A stretch of DNA of 47,281 bases from a virus: IMG/VR virus record IMGVR_UViG_3300027821_000010, positions 1 through 47,281 of that record; one strand, given 5' to 3'. The position numbers and the translations under genes were made by a program. Below are positions 33,745-40,691 of the stretch, in pieces. The first letter of the stretch is position 1; each line of letters begins with the position of its first letter. The notes under the pieces are model-generated. The model made no database searches. It had not been told where the DNA came from and was given only the letters and a program-made list of their open reading frames with translations.

Positions 33745-34793
33745 TGTCCGGTGGGTGACCAGGTGACGTCGCGATACATGTCGGAGTCGAGCATCCGCTG
33801 ACGGACCGCCGGGTCATCGAGAGTGCAAATATCATGATACTGGCAGCGGCCGAATTTGTTGAAACAGTGATGGGTGAACATCGGGAAGTAGCGGCGGATG
33901 AGGCAGTGCACAAAGTCCTCGGCGAGGGTCAGGCTGTTGCGCTCCCATTGATCGAGGCGCTCGGGGCTGTAGTCGAAATAGGCGCGGAAGAAATCGAGCG
34001 GGGGCAAGCCTTGGCGGGGACCCTTAGCCAAGAGATTGATCGTGCCGGGCAGGGGCCGCTTGAGATAGATCGCGTTCAAGCAAAATCCGGTGACGTCGAG
34101 ATCGGGCCAGATCTGCTGGGCGGCCCAGACATAGCCGATGGTCTGGTGACTCAAGACAAAACCAGGGACGTAGGTGTCGCCGGCCACGCTGGTTGTTTTG
34201 TGATCGACCACCCGGTTGCGGCTGTTGGTGTGCGCGATCAGGTCGATCTTGCCCGACCAGGCGACGTGGACCACTTTGACCAGGCGAGGCTCGGGCCAAT
34301 TGGGGAGCTGAATGGGCGCGTTCACATCGAGAACGCCGAGGGGCAATTCGAAGGGCCGCTCGATCAGCGGCTCAGGGTCGGAGAGGACGCTCCACTCGTA
34401 GTCGGGCAGGCTTTGACGGAAGCGGTAGTGGCGCATCACTTGCAAGGCCAGGACGGGCGTGCGGTATTCGTCGGGCGGGGCGGGGTTCTCGGCGAAGTAC
34501 TGGAGGATCGCCTGGTCCTGGTCATTCTCTGGAAGCCCTCGTAAGAGGGCTTGGAGGCCCTCGTGAAGGGCTCCACCGAAGGTCAGGGCAGCATTCCGGG
34601 CATGAGCCTCGCGGCGGTTCACGAGGCGGTAGCGGCCCGCTGTCGGGCATCGGGTGAACACTTCCATCGAAGTGTTGTCGAGCACCAGGAGGTAATGGCC
34701 CTCTTGCGGCAAAGGGGTCAGGAGCGGCCGCAGGGGAGCGTCGTTGGGCTCCGGCGGGTGGGCCGCCGGCAAGTCGATAGTGAGGTCGATCAC
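33741..34793 (-). CDS. PD-(D/E)XK exonuclease (Cas4/RecB-like), GTG start
   Basis: A 350-residue nuclease from GTG 34793 (GTGA overlap). Motifs in order: a first cysteine in TRCPTAGRYR (near residue 49), LTFGGALHEGLQ, the catalytic WSGKIDLIAH..RVVDHKTTS (Asp and Asp-x-Lys), the Q motif LSHQTIGYVWAA, and a C-terminal cysteine set CFNKFGRCQYHDIC. The cysteines suggest a Cas4/AddB-type Fe-S cluster. It probably resects DNA 5' ends to supply ssDNA to the adjacent RecA-like ATPase. Confidence 0.83.
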   Translation of the reverse strand: MIDLTIDLPAAHPPEPNDAPLRPLLTPLPQEGHYLLVLDNTSMEVFTRCPTAGRYRLVNRREAHARNAALTFGGALHEGLQALLRGLPENDQDQAILQYFAENPAPPDEYRTPVLALQVMRHYRFRQSLPDYEWSVLSDPEPLIERPFELPLGVLDVNAPIQLPNWPEPRLVKVVHVAWSGKIDLIAHTNSRNRVVDHKTTSVAGDTYVPGFVLSHQTIGYVWAAQQIWPDLDVTGFCLNAIYLKRPLPGTINLLAKGPRQGLPPLDFFRAYFDYSPERLDQWERNSLTLAEDFVHCLIRRYFPMFTHHCFNKFGRCQYHDICTLDDPAVRQRMLDSDMYRDVTWSPTGQ

Positions 34794-35047
34794 GAGACGA
34801 AGGTGGTCCTGGGTGGATCGTCGGAGTCCTCTTCGCCCTCCTCGATTAGGAGTCTTAGCTCTTCATCGAGAATCAGGTGGATGCCAATGTTCACTTCGCC
34901 GGGGAAGGTTTCCTTGGCCACGTCCTCGACCGATTCGAAGAGGGTGCCCTCCTCGTCGCAGTAGGTGAGGTAGGCGTCCTCGAAGCCGAGGCTTTTGGCG
35001 TGATCGAGGACTTGCTGGGCAGTCGAGACTTTCTGGGCATTTTTCAT
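34790..35047 (-). CDS. Small very acidic protein
   Basis: An 85-residue protein, ATGA-overlapping on both sides. It is strongly acidic, especially the end (LDEELRLLIEEGEEDSDDPP). The first half is helical (STAQQVLDHAKSLGFEDAYL). An acidic DNA-mimic-like or regulatory role is possible but unsupported. No family recognised. Confidence 0.7.
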   Translation of the reverse strand: MKNAQKVSTAQQVLDHAKSLGFEDAYLTYCDEEGTLFESVEDVAKETFPGEVNIGIHLILDEELRLLIEEGEEDSDDPPRTTFVS

Positions 35048-35250
35048 AGGGTGTCGAGTAAGGCGTTGTAGGCGGCCTTGGCGGTGGCAGCCTTGGTGAG
35101 TTTGAGCGTTTTGGTCGAGGGTGGGGCTTTGCCGTGGCGAAGCTTTTGCACCAGGGCGGTGAGCTGCTCCGGGGTCATCTCAGCCACCAGCGGGTTGTGC
35201 TTGATACTCAGGAGCTGGATCAACGGGGCATCGTGATCGGTCGGGTTCAT
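35044..35250 (-). CDS. Small helical hypothetical protein
   Basis: A 68-residue protein from ATG 35250, inside the 3' end of the neighbouring gene (71-nt overlap). It has a helical start (LIQLLSIKHNPLVAEMTPEQ) and a basic, Ala/Lys-rich end. No family recognised. Confidence 0.65.
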   Translation of the reverse strand: MNPTDHDAPLIQLLSIKHNPLVAEMTPEQLTALVQKLRHGKAPPSTKTLKLTKAATAKAAYNALLDTL

Positions 35251-35464
35251 GATTGAAGTTGAGCTGGGCGGCCACCTCGTGGACCAAGTGGCTGTTCTCG
35301 GCGCTCCAGGTGGCGGGGATATTCCGGCGCTGGCATTCGGCGTAGAGGGCCTGGTAGAAGAGGGTCGTGAGGTCCTGCTTGGCCCCGCGTTCCCCGGCGA
35401 GCACCTTCCGGAAAAAGTACTCGTGGACTTCAGCCGGCAACCGGGCCCAGATCTGGGTGTTCAC
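35180..35464 (-). CDS. Small hypothetical protein (GTG start)
   Basis: A 94-residue protein from GTG 35464. It has a helical body (RLPAEVHEYFFRKVLAGERG, TLFYQALYAECQRRNIP). The last 24 residues overlap the next gene and look unstructured. It follows the gene before after 12 bases. No family recognised. Confidence 0.65.
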   Translation of the reverse strand: MNTQIWARLPAEVHEYFFRKVLAGERGAKQDLTTLFYQALYAECQRRNIPATWSAENSHLVHEVAAQLNFNHEPDRSRCPVDPAPEYQAQPAGG

Positions 35465-35476
35465 GGGAAAGCTCTT

Positions 35477-36139
35477 TTACTTGCCGAGCCCCAGCTTGGT
35501 CAGGATGAAGCGATTGAGGAGGTGGGCGAAACTTTGCGGGTCGGGCCGGCCCTCGGCATCACGGTCCAGTTTGAAGCCGGGAACTTCGCCAAGCATCAGC
35601 TGGATTTTTTGGGCCACGACGGCCGGGTCGCGGGCCAGGATCTCCTGGGCCTTGGCGAGATCGGCACGGCTCGGCGGAGGGAGTTTTTCATCGGGTGCGG
35701 CGGGGGGAGTGACCACCATCTGATCGGCGGTTTCCTGGGCCCACTGTTGGAGGATCGCTTTCTTGTCGTTGCCGTTGCCCCAATGCTCGAGGACCCGCCT
35801 ATTGAAGGCTTTGACCCGTTCGGGAATTTCTTTGCGGGTGGCCGTGGCCTCGCTTTCGATCTGGCGGGGAATGCCTGTGCGCTCCTGAAGCAGGGCGGCG
35901 AACTTCTCCTGCCACTCGGGCAAGGTGCGGGTGTGGATCGTGTGGAGGCAGGCGTGTTCCAGGGCGGTCCCCGGCTTGCCGACTTTGGCGTCGTAGTCTT
36001 CGACGGTCTCGGGTCCCTGGAAGGTGAGGCGGTAGCCGCAGCTGTGAGTTTCGTAAGTGTTCATTTGGTTGGGATGGTGGTGGTGTTTGGTTTTTAAATC
36101 TTCGAGGAAGCCGAATTCGGTTTGGTAGCTCTGTTCCAT
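35477..36139 (-). CDS. Hypothetical protein of the early operon
   Basis: A 220-residue protein if it starts at ATG 36139, three bases after the preceding stop; an in-frame ATG at 36061 behind an A/C-rich leader is a real alternative (194 residues). A Cys/His-containing N-terminal part (HSCGYRLTFQGPETVEDYDA, HACLHTIHTR) is followed by long charged helices. No family recognised. Its early position suggests a host-takeover or replication-support role. Confidence 0.65.
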   Translation of the reverse strand: MEQSYQTEFGFLEDLKTKHHHHPNQMNTYETHSCGYRLTFQGPETVEDYDAKVGKPGTALEHACLHTIHTRTLPEWQEKFAALLQERTGIPRQIESEATATRKEIPERVKAFNRRVLEHWGNGNDKKAILQQWAQETADQMVVTPPAAPDEKLPPPSRADLAKAQEILARDPAVVAQKIQLMLGEVPGFKLDRDAEGRPDPQSFAHLLNRFILTKLGLGK

Positions 36140-36142
36140 GGT

Positions 36143-36595
36143 TTAGTTGCGGCCGCTCCCGGCGGCTTCCATCAGGGTGTTGCAGGCGATCCGGACGTGC
36201 AGGTAGCAGGTGAAGAGCCGGCTGTTGTCGTCCTCAATCGCGAAAATGCCGTGTTCCTGGGCGATGATGAAAAGGGCGAACTGGAGAGCGACCACGTTGA
36301 AATCCCGGTAAGGCGCGATGCCGGCGAGCAGCTGGACCCAGCGGACCGCATTGGGTTCCAGCACGGAGGTGGGCAGGGGCGATTTGCGGAGCTTCTCGAA
36401 GGCCGCGGTCTGGAGGTCGATCATCGACATGAAGAGCGAGCGGTTTTCCTCCAGCTTCTGGAAGGCGGGATCCTTCTTGATCGAGGCGGTGAACTCGTTG
36501 CACTCGCAGAGGATCTCGGTGGAAGCCTCCGGGGTTAAGGCATCGAGGGCGGCGGTGAAGGTTTCGGTCAGTTCGGTTTCGGCGGCGGGGTTCAT
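36143..36595 (-). CDS. Hypothetical helical protein
   Basis: A 150-residue, mostly helical, acidic protein (AAETELTETFTAALDALTPE; LQFALFIIAQEHGIFAIEDD). There is no Shine-Dalgarno: the ATG is preceded by TTTTTCCA. No motif or family recognised. Confidence 0.68.
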   Translation of the reverse strand: MNPAAETELTETFTAALDALTPEASTEILCECNEFTASIKKDPAFQKLEENRSLFMSMIDLQTAAFEKLRKSPLPTSVLEPNAVRWVQLLAGIAPYRDFNVVALQFALFIIAQEHGIFAIEDDNSRLFTCYLHVRIACNTLMEAAGSGRN

Positions 36596-36604
36596 TGGAA
36601 AAAG

Positions 36605-36967
36605 TTAGATGACGGCTCGGACGCGGTGATAGGCGAGGGAGTAGTTGGTGCCGGGGACGTCGGTCAGGATCACGTCATGGGGCTTCGGAACATTAGGAGG
36701 GATGTCGCCGATCAGTTTGATGTCCCGCTCGTAGACGTGGGTGACGATGTCGGCGTAGACGCGGCTCAGGTTCTCGGCGGAGATGTTGACGTATTCCGCT
36801 TCGTTGGGGGAACCCTCGGCCGGCAAGTGCTTGTAGCCGGCGCGTTCCCTGCGGCGCTGGCGTTTGGCCCGCCGGATGCAGGTCAGGGAGCAGTAAAGAG
36901 CGTCCGGGTGGCCCTCAAAGGCCCGGAGGCAGGACGGGCAGGTTTTCTGAACGGTGGCGGGGTTCAT
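36605..36967 (-). CDS. Zinc-ribbon protein
   Basis: A 120-residue protein from ATG 36967. Residues about 8-30 hold a zinc-binding set CPSC..CSLTC (two Cys pairs), followed by a very basic stretch (IRRAKRQRRRERAGYKHLP), so nucleic-acid binding is likely. The C-terminal half is mixed alpha/beta (IVTHVYERDIKLIGDIPPNV). Exact role unknown. Confidence 0.7.
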   Translation of the reverse strand: MNPATVQKTCPSCLRAFEGHPDALYCSLTCIRRAKRQRRRERAGYKHLPAEGSPNEAEYVNISAENLSRVYADIVTHVYERDIKLIGDIPPNVPKPHDVILTDVPGTNYSLAYHRVRAVI

Positions 36968-36981
36968 GGACTTGCGCCCGG

Positions 36982-37212
36982 TTAGGAGGTAATTTTGCGG
37001 AAAGAGGGATTGGCATGGTCCCAGATCCATGCACGGATGTGCGTCTCAGTGGTGTTCCACTCGTTGCTGATCATGACACAGGGAAACTGGCGCCGTGCGC
37101 AGAGCTTGAGGATGTGCTGCAGGGTCATCTGCGGCGGGAATTTACCTTCCTTGAACAGGGTCCTGATCGGTTTAAGGTCGGCTGGATCGAATGGAGGAAT
37201 TCTGGTTGTCAT
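36982..37212 (-). CDS. Small basic hypothetical protein
   Basis: A 76-residue protein, ATG 37212 in an ATGA overlap with the first gene of the operon. It is helical with a basic, Cys-containing centre (QHILKLCARRQFPCVMISNE) and an aromatic end (RAWIWDHANPSFRKITS). No family recognised. Confidence 0.65.
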   Translation of the reverse strand: MTTRIPPFDPADLKPIRTLFKEGKFPPQMTLQHILKLCARRQFPCVMISNEWNTTETHIRAWIWDHANPSFRKITS

Positions 37213-37415
37213 ACCATTGTGGTTGAGGGGCGACGGCGACGGCGTTTGCGTTCCGTTTCGAGGACTTGGGTGACGAACCGGGATCTGGGGATACCTTCGT
37301 CCCTGGCCATGTCGGTAACCCAATTGAGGAGGTCGCCGGGCAATCCGATGCCGGCGGGGCGGGTCAGTTTGTCATCCCGCACATACTGTTTTTCGGGGAC
37401 CTTTGTCTGTTTCAT
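37209..37415 (-). CDS. First gene of the early operon: small DNA-binding regulator candidate
   Basis: A 68-residue protein from ATG 37415. The centre (IGLPGDLLNWVTDMARDEGI PRSRFVTQVLETE, written with a break) fits the helix pair of ribbon-helix-helix proteins, with LPGDLL..W as helix A and PRSRFVTQVL as helix B. The end is a run of Arg. A 7-bp inverted repeat lies just upstream (37424-37444), consistent with autoregulation. It probably controls the whole - strand replication operon. Confidence 0.6.
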   Translation of the reverse strand: MKQTKVPEKQYVRDDKLTRPAGIGLPGDLLNWVTDMARDEGIPRSRFVTQVLETERKRRRRRPSTTMV

Positions 37416-37423
37416 CGATGCCT

Positions 37424-37444
37424 GAGAATTGTGCAAAAATTCTC
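37424..37444. promoter_or_regulatory. Inverted repeat at the head of the early operon
   Basis: GAGAATT (37424-37430) and AATTCTC (37438-37444) form a perfect 7-bp dyad with a 7-base spacer, 9 bases upstream of the first gene of the - strand operon. It is a natural operator position for the RHH-like protein encoded there. No clear -10/-35 was fixed. Confidence 0.5.
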
Positions 37445-37888
37445 CAGATCTTCAACTCGGAAAAGTCCGTTCAGCCCTCATTAGGACCGGCTAGGGTTCC
37501 AGTCAAACCATTCGTCTTGCCAAGATCTTAACCAGGCACGATTACTTCATCGTGGAACACCATGGAACCACGGCCAACTCTAACTCGACGACCGATATTC
37601 GTTTCGAAGTGGATTTTCGTCCAACGAACCTAACACCCTAAAAAGGACTGCCTTGAACCGGATTGTAACATTTGAACCATGAATTGTTTGTTCCATGGTG
37701 ATGTGGAACATTACAATAACGTCATGAATGAGCCTATGCCGGGGTTAAGCGGAATTTAGGCGTGTAGGATCCCGCCTCATTTTCGAGGGACGAACGGTAC
37801 GCAAATGGACGGACCAAATGTCGCCTCGGACCAAAGAAAAAAATTTTGCTAACCCAACAAAAATCTTCGATTAGGTGGGGAATTCGTC
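37445..37888. other. Control region with GGAAC half-sites
   Basis: A 444-base stretch without a gene, AT-richer than its surroundings. It holds repeated GGAAC/GTTCC half-sites (about 37495, 37555, 37564, 37690, 37706), including CACCATGGAAC at 37558-37568 and its exact inverse GTTCCATGGTG at 37690-37700. A further GTTCC lies at 38104. The rest shows nothing recognisable. Confidence 0.6.
37552..37709. repeat. Paired GGAAC/GTTCC operator-like sites
   Basis: GTGGAACACCATGGAAC at 37552-37568 and GTTCCATGG..GTGGAAC at 37690-37709 are built from the same half-sites, arranged as direct repeats 11 bp apart on the left and as an inverted pair on the right, with 11 bp exact inverse identity between the two clusters. 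This is a likely binding array for one of the small regulators. Confidence 0.55.
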
Positions 37889-38074
37889 CTAGGATTTAGG
37901 TGAATTCGGGGCCGGCGGATCTCGATCGGTGGGAGATTGTCGCGCCATTTGATGGGCGCGGATGAGTTTGCGAATCCACTGACTTCGGTTGAGATCCTCT
38001 ACTTCGCACCTTTTATTTACCTCACGCAAAAGCTCTTGTGACAATGTCACAGTAATTGTGAGGTTCTTACGCAT
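37889..38074 (-). CDS. Ribbon-helix-helix regulator
   Basis: A 61-residue protein with the RHH (CopG/MetJ-type) plan: strand MRKNLTITVTLS, helix A QELLREVNKRCEVED, turn LNRS, helix B QWIRKLIRAHQ, then a disordered Pro-rich tail. RHH proteins dimerise and bind operators through the strand. It is divergent to another RHH gene across a 102-base gap containing a 12-bp palindrome, the layout of a phage lysogeny switch (inference). Confidence 0.8.
   Translation of the reverse strand: MRKNLTITVTLSQELLREVNKRCEVEDLNRSQWIRKLIRAHQMARQSPTDRDPPAPNSPKS
38037..38051. promoter_or_regulatory. Perfect dyad inside the start of the RHH gene
   Basis: TGTGACA and TGTCACA flank one A (perfect 7-bp dyad), within the first 15 codons of the - strand RHH gene. 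It is CRP-site-like in its outer TGTGA..TCACA but has a 5-base centre. A related TTGTCA/TGACAA pair occurs at 38426-38451. Confidence 0.45.
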
Positions 38075-38176
38075 ATTTCAGCGTGATTTAAGACGGCATG
38101 ATGTTCCAAGTCAACGGTTAATCGCCGCTTGTCAACTGCCGACCGGTCGGGATATTACCAATTGCTTCCTACCCGT
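38075..38176. promoter_or_regulatory. Divergent promoter/operator between two RHH genes
   Basis: This gap holds a perfect 12-bp palindrome CCGACCGGTCGG (38139-38150) and two direct GTCAAC copies 21 bp apart (38110-38115, 38131-38136), i.e. on the same face of the helix. Both divergent genes encode RHH proteins, so this is a strong operator candidate. Confidence 0.6.
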
Positions 38177-38401
38177 ATGAAGAAAAAGCGCAGTCACGCA
38201 CGAGCCGCCGGACAGACTACAATTACCGTTTCACTGCCCAAAGAGGTTTATGACTATGTTTGTACCCAGGCGCTTGCAGAGGACCGAAGCCGTAGCAACT
38301 GGATTGTCAGCCTCGTGCGCAAGGCGATGAGGGAAAGCGGGTCCCAAACAATGCTATGTTGTGCAATCTGTTTTGAAGTTGCAGTTGCCATTTTTAAATA
38401 A
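38177..38401 (+). CDS. Second ribbon-helix-helix regulator
   Basis: A 74-residue protein from ATG 38177. A basic arm (MKKKRSHARAAG) leads to the RHH core: strand QTTITVSLPK, helix A EVYDYVCTQALAED, turn RSRS, helix B NWIVSLVRKAM. The end is Cys/hydrophobic. It is divergent to the RHH gene at 37889 and just upstream of the candidate attP and integrase. It likely acts as a repressor or antirepressor partner. Confidence 0.75.
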   Translation: MKKKRSHARAAGQTTITVSLPKEVYDYVCTQALAEDRSRSNWIVSLVRKAMRESGSQTMLCCAICFEVAVAIFK

Positions 38402-38425
38402 AGTGACAATAAGACCGGCTTTCAG

Positions 38426-38451
38426 TTGTCATTTTACTCTGTAAATGACAA
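38426..38451. repeat. Inverted repeat abutting the tRNA-like attachment site
   Basis: TTGTCATTTTAC (38426-38437) and GTAAATGACAA (38441-38451) are inverse except for one extra T. The right arm runs into the tRNA-like segment at 38450. It could be a core-type integrase or excisionase site, or an RHH operator. Confidence 0.5.
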
Positions 38452-38495
38452 GGCCTTTGGAGCCTTTATTTATGGTTCGAATCCATATCGGGCAG
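38450..38495 (+). other. attP: Candidate attP: 3' half of a tRNA gene (Gln-like)
   Basis: The segment folds as the 3' half of a tRNA. Anticodon arm: AAGGC / loop CTTTGGA (anticodon TTG) / GCCTT at 38450-38466, then 4 variable bases. T arm: TATGG / TTCGAAT / CCATA at 38471-38487, perfect 5-bp stem with the canonical TTCGAAT loop. Then TCGGGCA and discriminator G (38488-38495). No matching acceptor 5' strand (TGCCCGA) or D arm exists upstream, so it is not a full tRNA. U1-A72 and G73 would fit tRNA-Gln. Phages that integrate into tRNA genes carry this half so the gene is rebuilt; the integrase is 145 bp away. Confidence 0.75.
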
Positions 38496-38559
38496 CGCCC
38501 TTGGAAATCAAGCACTTACGTATCGTAAATCCTTCATTTACTGGGTGTTATTAGTAGTC

Positions 38560-38599
38560 ACTCCTCATCACTTCTCTTGACTTCTCATCACTTCTCATC
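38560..38599. repeat. Four tandem 10-bp repeats between attP and integrase
   Basis: ACTCCTCATC, ACTTCTCTTG, ACTTCTCATC, ACTTCTCATC lie head to tail at exactly 10-bp steps. Helical phasing and the position between attachment core and integrase gene fit arm-type binding sites of tyrosine integrases, or excisionase/operator sites. Confidence 0.7.
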
Positions 38600-38605
38600 T
38601 ATAGG

Positions 38606-38635
38606 AATTACAACAAGCCCATTTCTGTTGTAATT
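38606..38635. promoter_or_regulatory. Dyad in the integrase leader
   Basis: AATTACAACA (38606-38615) and TGTTGTAATT (38626-38635) make a perfect 10-bp inverted repeat ending 5 bases before the integrase ATG and followed by T residues. It could hide the start codon in mRNA, act as an operator, or end incoming transcripts. Confidence 0.55.
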
Positions 38636-38639
38636 TTTC

Positions 38640-39770
38640 ATGAAGAAGCATTTGAAAGTCGACGACTATAAATACTCGAAATCCACGCCCTTCATGGTCG
38701 TGGTGCCCAAGGTGCTGACGGGCAGTGAACGCAAGCGAAAGTTCTTTGCCACCCGCGAGCAAGCAGAAGTCTACATCCTCCGCGTGCTCACTCCTGACAT
38801 TGGCTATGCGAAGGCAGATGTCCGTGGACAGGTGCAGGCGAATGGGAGCAAAGCTCGACCCCTTGGCCAATGTGCTCAAGAATATCTAGAACGCTTCGTC
38901 CAAAAAAAGCCTACTTTTTTTCAACTTCGACGTTGCCTTGCGCCGCTGACCGCCCGTCATGGGCGCGATCCAATCGACACGGTGCAAGTGCAGGAATTGG
39001 ATGCGCTGCTACGCTCACTGACCGGCAAATATTCCCCCACAACGCAGGGTAATTACTGGCGACGGATCCGACAGTTCTTCAATCACTGCCATGATTTTGG
39101 ATGGATCACAAATAACCCGATGAAGATCCTGAAGGAGCCGCATTTTAAAAGGCCAAACCGTCCGATCATGAAACCGGAGCACATGAGACGATGTTTGGAG
39201 GCAGCCAAAGGTAATCGCGCACTCACAGCATACCTTTGCCTAGGTGGATTTGCTGGGATTCGCACGGACGAGATTCTCGCGCTCGACTGGGATGACCTTT
39301 TTTGGGAGGAAAATCAGATCCGCGTCCGGAAGGCCAAAGAGGTGGACAACGCGGACGTCAAGGAAGTCTGGTTGTCAGATGAGGACGATGAAGACGAAGA
39401 GATTTCCGGCGACCGTATGGTTACAATGGAGCCTGCCTTCCATCGGCACCTCGAACCTGTAACCCTCAAAGGTAAGCAGATCGATGCGGCCGAGCAAAGA
39501 CGCCCCGATGGCGGAAGAGGTTCACGCAAGATTGTTCCTGGCGGCCAACGCACCCTGTACGGACTCCGTACCAAATTGCGCGAGGTCCTTGGGGTGAAGG
39601 CGTGGCCAGACAACTGCCTACGCCATTCCTATAAGAGCTACCACATAGCGTTTTATGAGAATCTTGAGCTGACCCGCTTCCAGATGGGTCATTCGCACAG
39701 CAACACGACCAAGTATAAGTATGGTGCCGCCCGATTCAAAAGCCGCGCCGAAGAGTGGTGGGCACTTTAA
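38640..39770 (+). CDS. int: Tyrosine integrase
   Basis: A 376-residue site-specific recombinase. The N-terminal 70 residues form an arm-binding-type domain. A SAM-like core-binding helix bundle follows (about 75-170, ending in YWRRIRQFFNHCHDFGWITNNP). The catalytic domain has Arg in FAGIRTDEILALDW, LRHSYKSYH, MGHSHSNTTKYKYG and the probable nucleophile Tyr in KYKYG. In box II the usual His-x-x-Arg reads Asn-Cys-Leu-Arg. An acidic insert (SDEDDEDEEISGD) lies between the catalytic Arg and box II. It integrates the phage at the host tRNA gene matching the adjacent candidate attP. Confidence 0.9.
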   Translation: MKKHLKVDDYKYSKSTPFMVVVPKVLTGSERKRKFFATREQAEVYILRVLTPDIGYAKADVRGQVQANGSKARPLGQCAQEYLERFVQKKPTFFQLRRCLAPLTARHGRDPIDTVQVQELDALLRSLTGKYSPTTQGNYWRRIRQFFNHCHDFGWITNNPMKILKEPHFKRPNRPIMKPEHMRRCLEAAKGNRALTAYLCLGGFAGIRTDEILALDWDDLFWEENQIRVRKAKEVDNADVKEVWLSDEDDEDEEISGDRMVTMEPAFHRHLEPVTLKGKQIDAAEQRRPDGGRGSRKIVPGGQRTLYGLRTKLREVLGVKAWPDNCLRHSYKSYHIAFYENLELTRFQMGHSHSNTTKYKYGAARFKSRAEEWWAL

Positions 39771-39832
39771 ACACTGATCAGGCTTGACGGATTCGTAGGA
39801 CGGCATGTTAAGAAGTCACCAAAATATAATGA

Positions 39833-40252
39833 ATGTCACCATACAGCGATCCCCACAAGCAACGGGAATTCAAACGCAAGCACTTTCGCGAAAAGTATCG
39901 CCGCAATTACGACTTTCGGCGAGTCGAGGCGATGCGCAAGAAACCCTGGTATGCCGAGAATAAGGAAGCGATGGTTACCAAGCGACAAACGCCACAAGGG
40001 AGTCAGGCCATGAAGCCGTTGGCCGAGGTATTCAACGCCCCGAATTCTATGCTTCCGCAATTCTGCACCCTGCGAACCTGGATGCGCATGTGTGCCCGAG
40101 GCACCGTGCCCGCCCAGAAACGAACCGGTAAATGGTACACATCAGTCGGCGCAATTGATTGGTACATCTGGTCCTGCGGCAATGAGCTATATAAGGAGCG
40201 TAACAAAGCCCCCCGGAAACCTGTGTGGTGGACCACAAAATCCTCAAGCTGA
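39833..40252 (+). CDS. Excisionase-like protein (PYxDP N-terminus plus HTH)
   Basis: A 139-residue protein. The N-terminus SPYSDPHKQREFKRKHFREK is a short basic motif shared with the protein at 42371. The C-terminal part, LRTWMRMCARGTVPAQKRTG then KWYTSVGAIDWYIW, fits the winged-helix (HTH_17/MerR-type) pattern of phage excisionases, whose Gly-x-(V/I)-Pro turn is visible. It follows the integrase by 62 bases on the same strand, so it is a good candidate directionality factor. The call is by pattern and position. Confidence 0.55.
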   Translation: MSPYSDPHKQREFKRKHFREKYRRNYDFRRVEAMRKKPWYAENKEAMVTKRQTPQGSQAMKPLAEVFNAPNSMLPQFCTLRTWMRMCARGTVPAQKRTGKWYTSVGAIDWYIWSCGNELYKERNKAPRKPVWWTTKSSS

Positions 40253-40482
40253 TCGCCAGGGAGGCGCCGCTGGCCTTAACAAAGACAATCATGAAGAACT
40301 CACTCACTGAACTCAGGGGCAAACTCGCCGGGCTCGGGCCCTGCGATCACGAGGCTGGGATTTGCACCGGGGCCTGCGAACTGCTCGACCAGATCCACGC
40401 AGCCGAGCAGAAGAAAGGCCCGGAATTTTCCGAGGGTGGGGATAGCGGAGGCTTCGAGAAAAGCCCGCCACGGGGCTCCTAG
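40225..40482 (+). CDS. Small hypothetical protein (GTG start)
   Basis: An 85-residue frame from GTG 40225, overlapping the excisionase-like gene by 28 bases. The core ELRGKLAGLGPCDHEAGICT with GACELLDQIHAAEQ has Cys and His spaced as in a small metal site. It ends tail-to-tail with the next - strand gene, sharing CTAG. Moderate support only. Confidence 0.5.
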   Translation: MVDHKILKLIAREAPLALTKTIMKNSLTELRGKLAGLGPCDHEAGICTGACELLDQIHAAEQKKGPEFSEGGDSGGFEKSPPRGS

Positions 40483-40691
40483 CGCGAAGTTTCGTGCACC
40501 CCTTTGAGCCACACGGTGGGGGTGCGCGGATCGACCGAGACGACGAACTTCTCCTCGTCGAAGAACAGGATCAGCTCGTGGGTATAGTTCTCGTTGGGCT
40601 CGTCACGCACCGGGATGGCGTCGATCCCGGCATGCTGCAGCAACTCCAGTAGCTTGGCGGCCTGGGGGTCGAGTTCTGGGCTAGGCTTCAA
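40479..40691 (-). CDS. Small hypothetical protein (TTG start)
   Basis: A 70-residue protein from TTG 40691, overlapping the stop of the membrane protein before (TTGA). A helix (DPQAAKLLELLQHAGIDAIP) leads to a beta part (THELILFFDEEKFVVSVDP, TVWLKGVHE). A longer upstream frame exists, but it would be antisense-like across the membrane protein. No family recognised. Confidence 0.65.
   Translation of the reverse strand: MKPSPELDPQAAKLLELLQHAGIDAIPVRDEPNENYTHELILFFDEEKFVVSVDPRTPTVWLKGVHETSR

Noticed and set aside
38410-38495. Complete tRNA gene upstream of the integrase
   Set aside because: Only the anticodon arm, T arm and 3' acceptor strand are present; no D arm or complementary acceptor 5' strand precedes them, so it is an attachment-site fragment.
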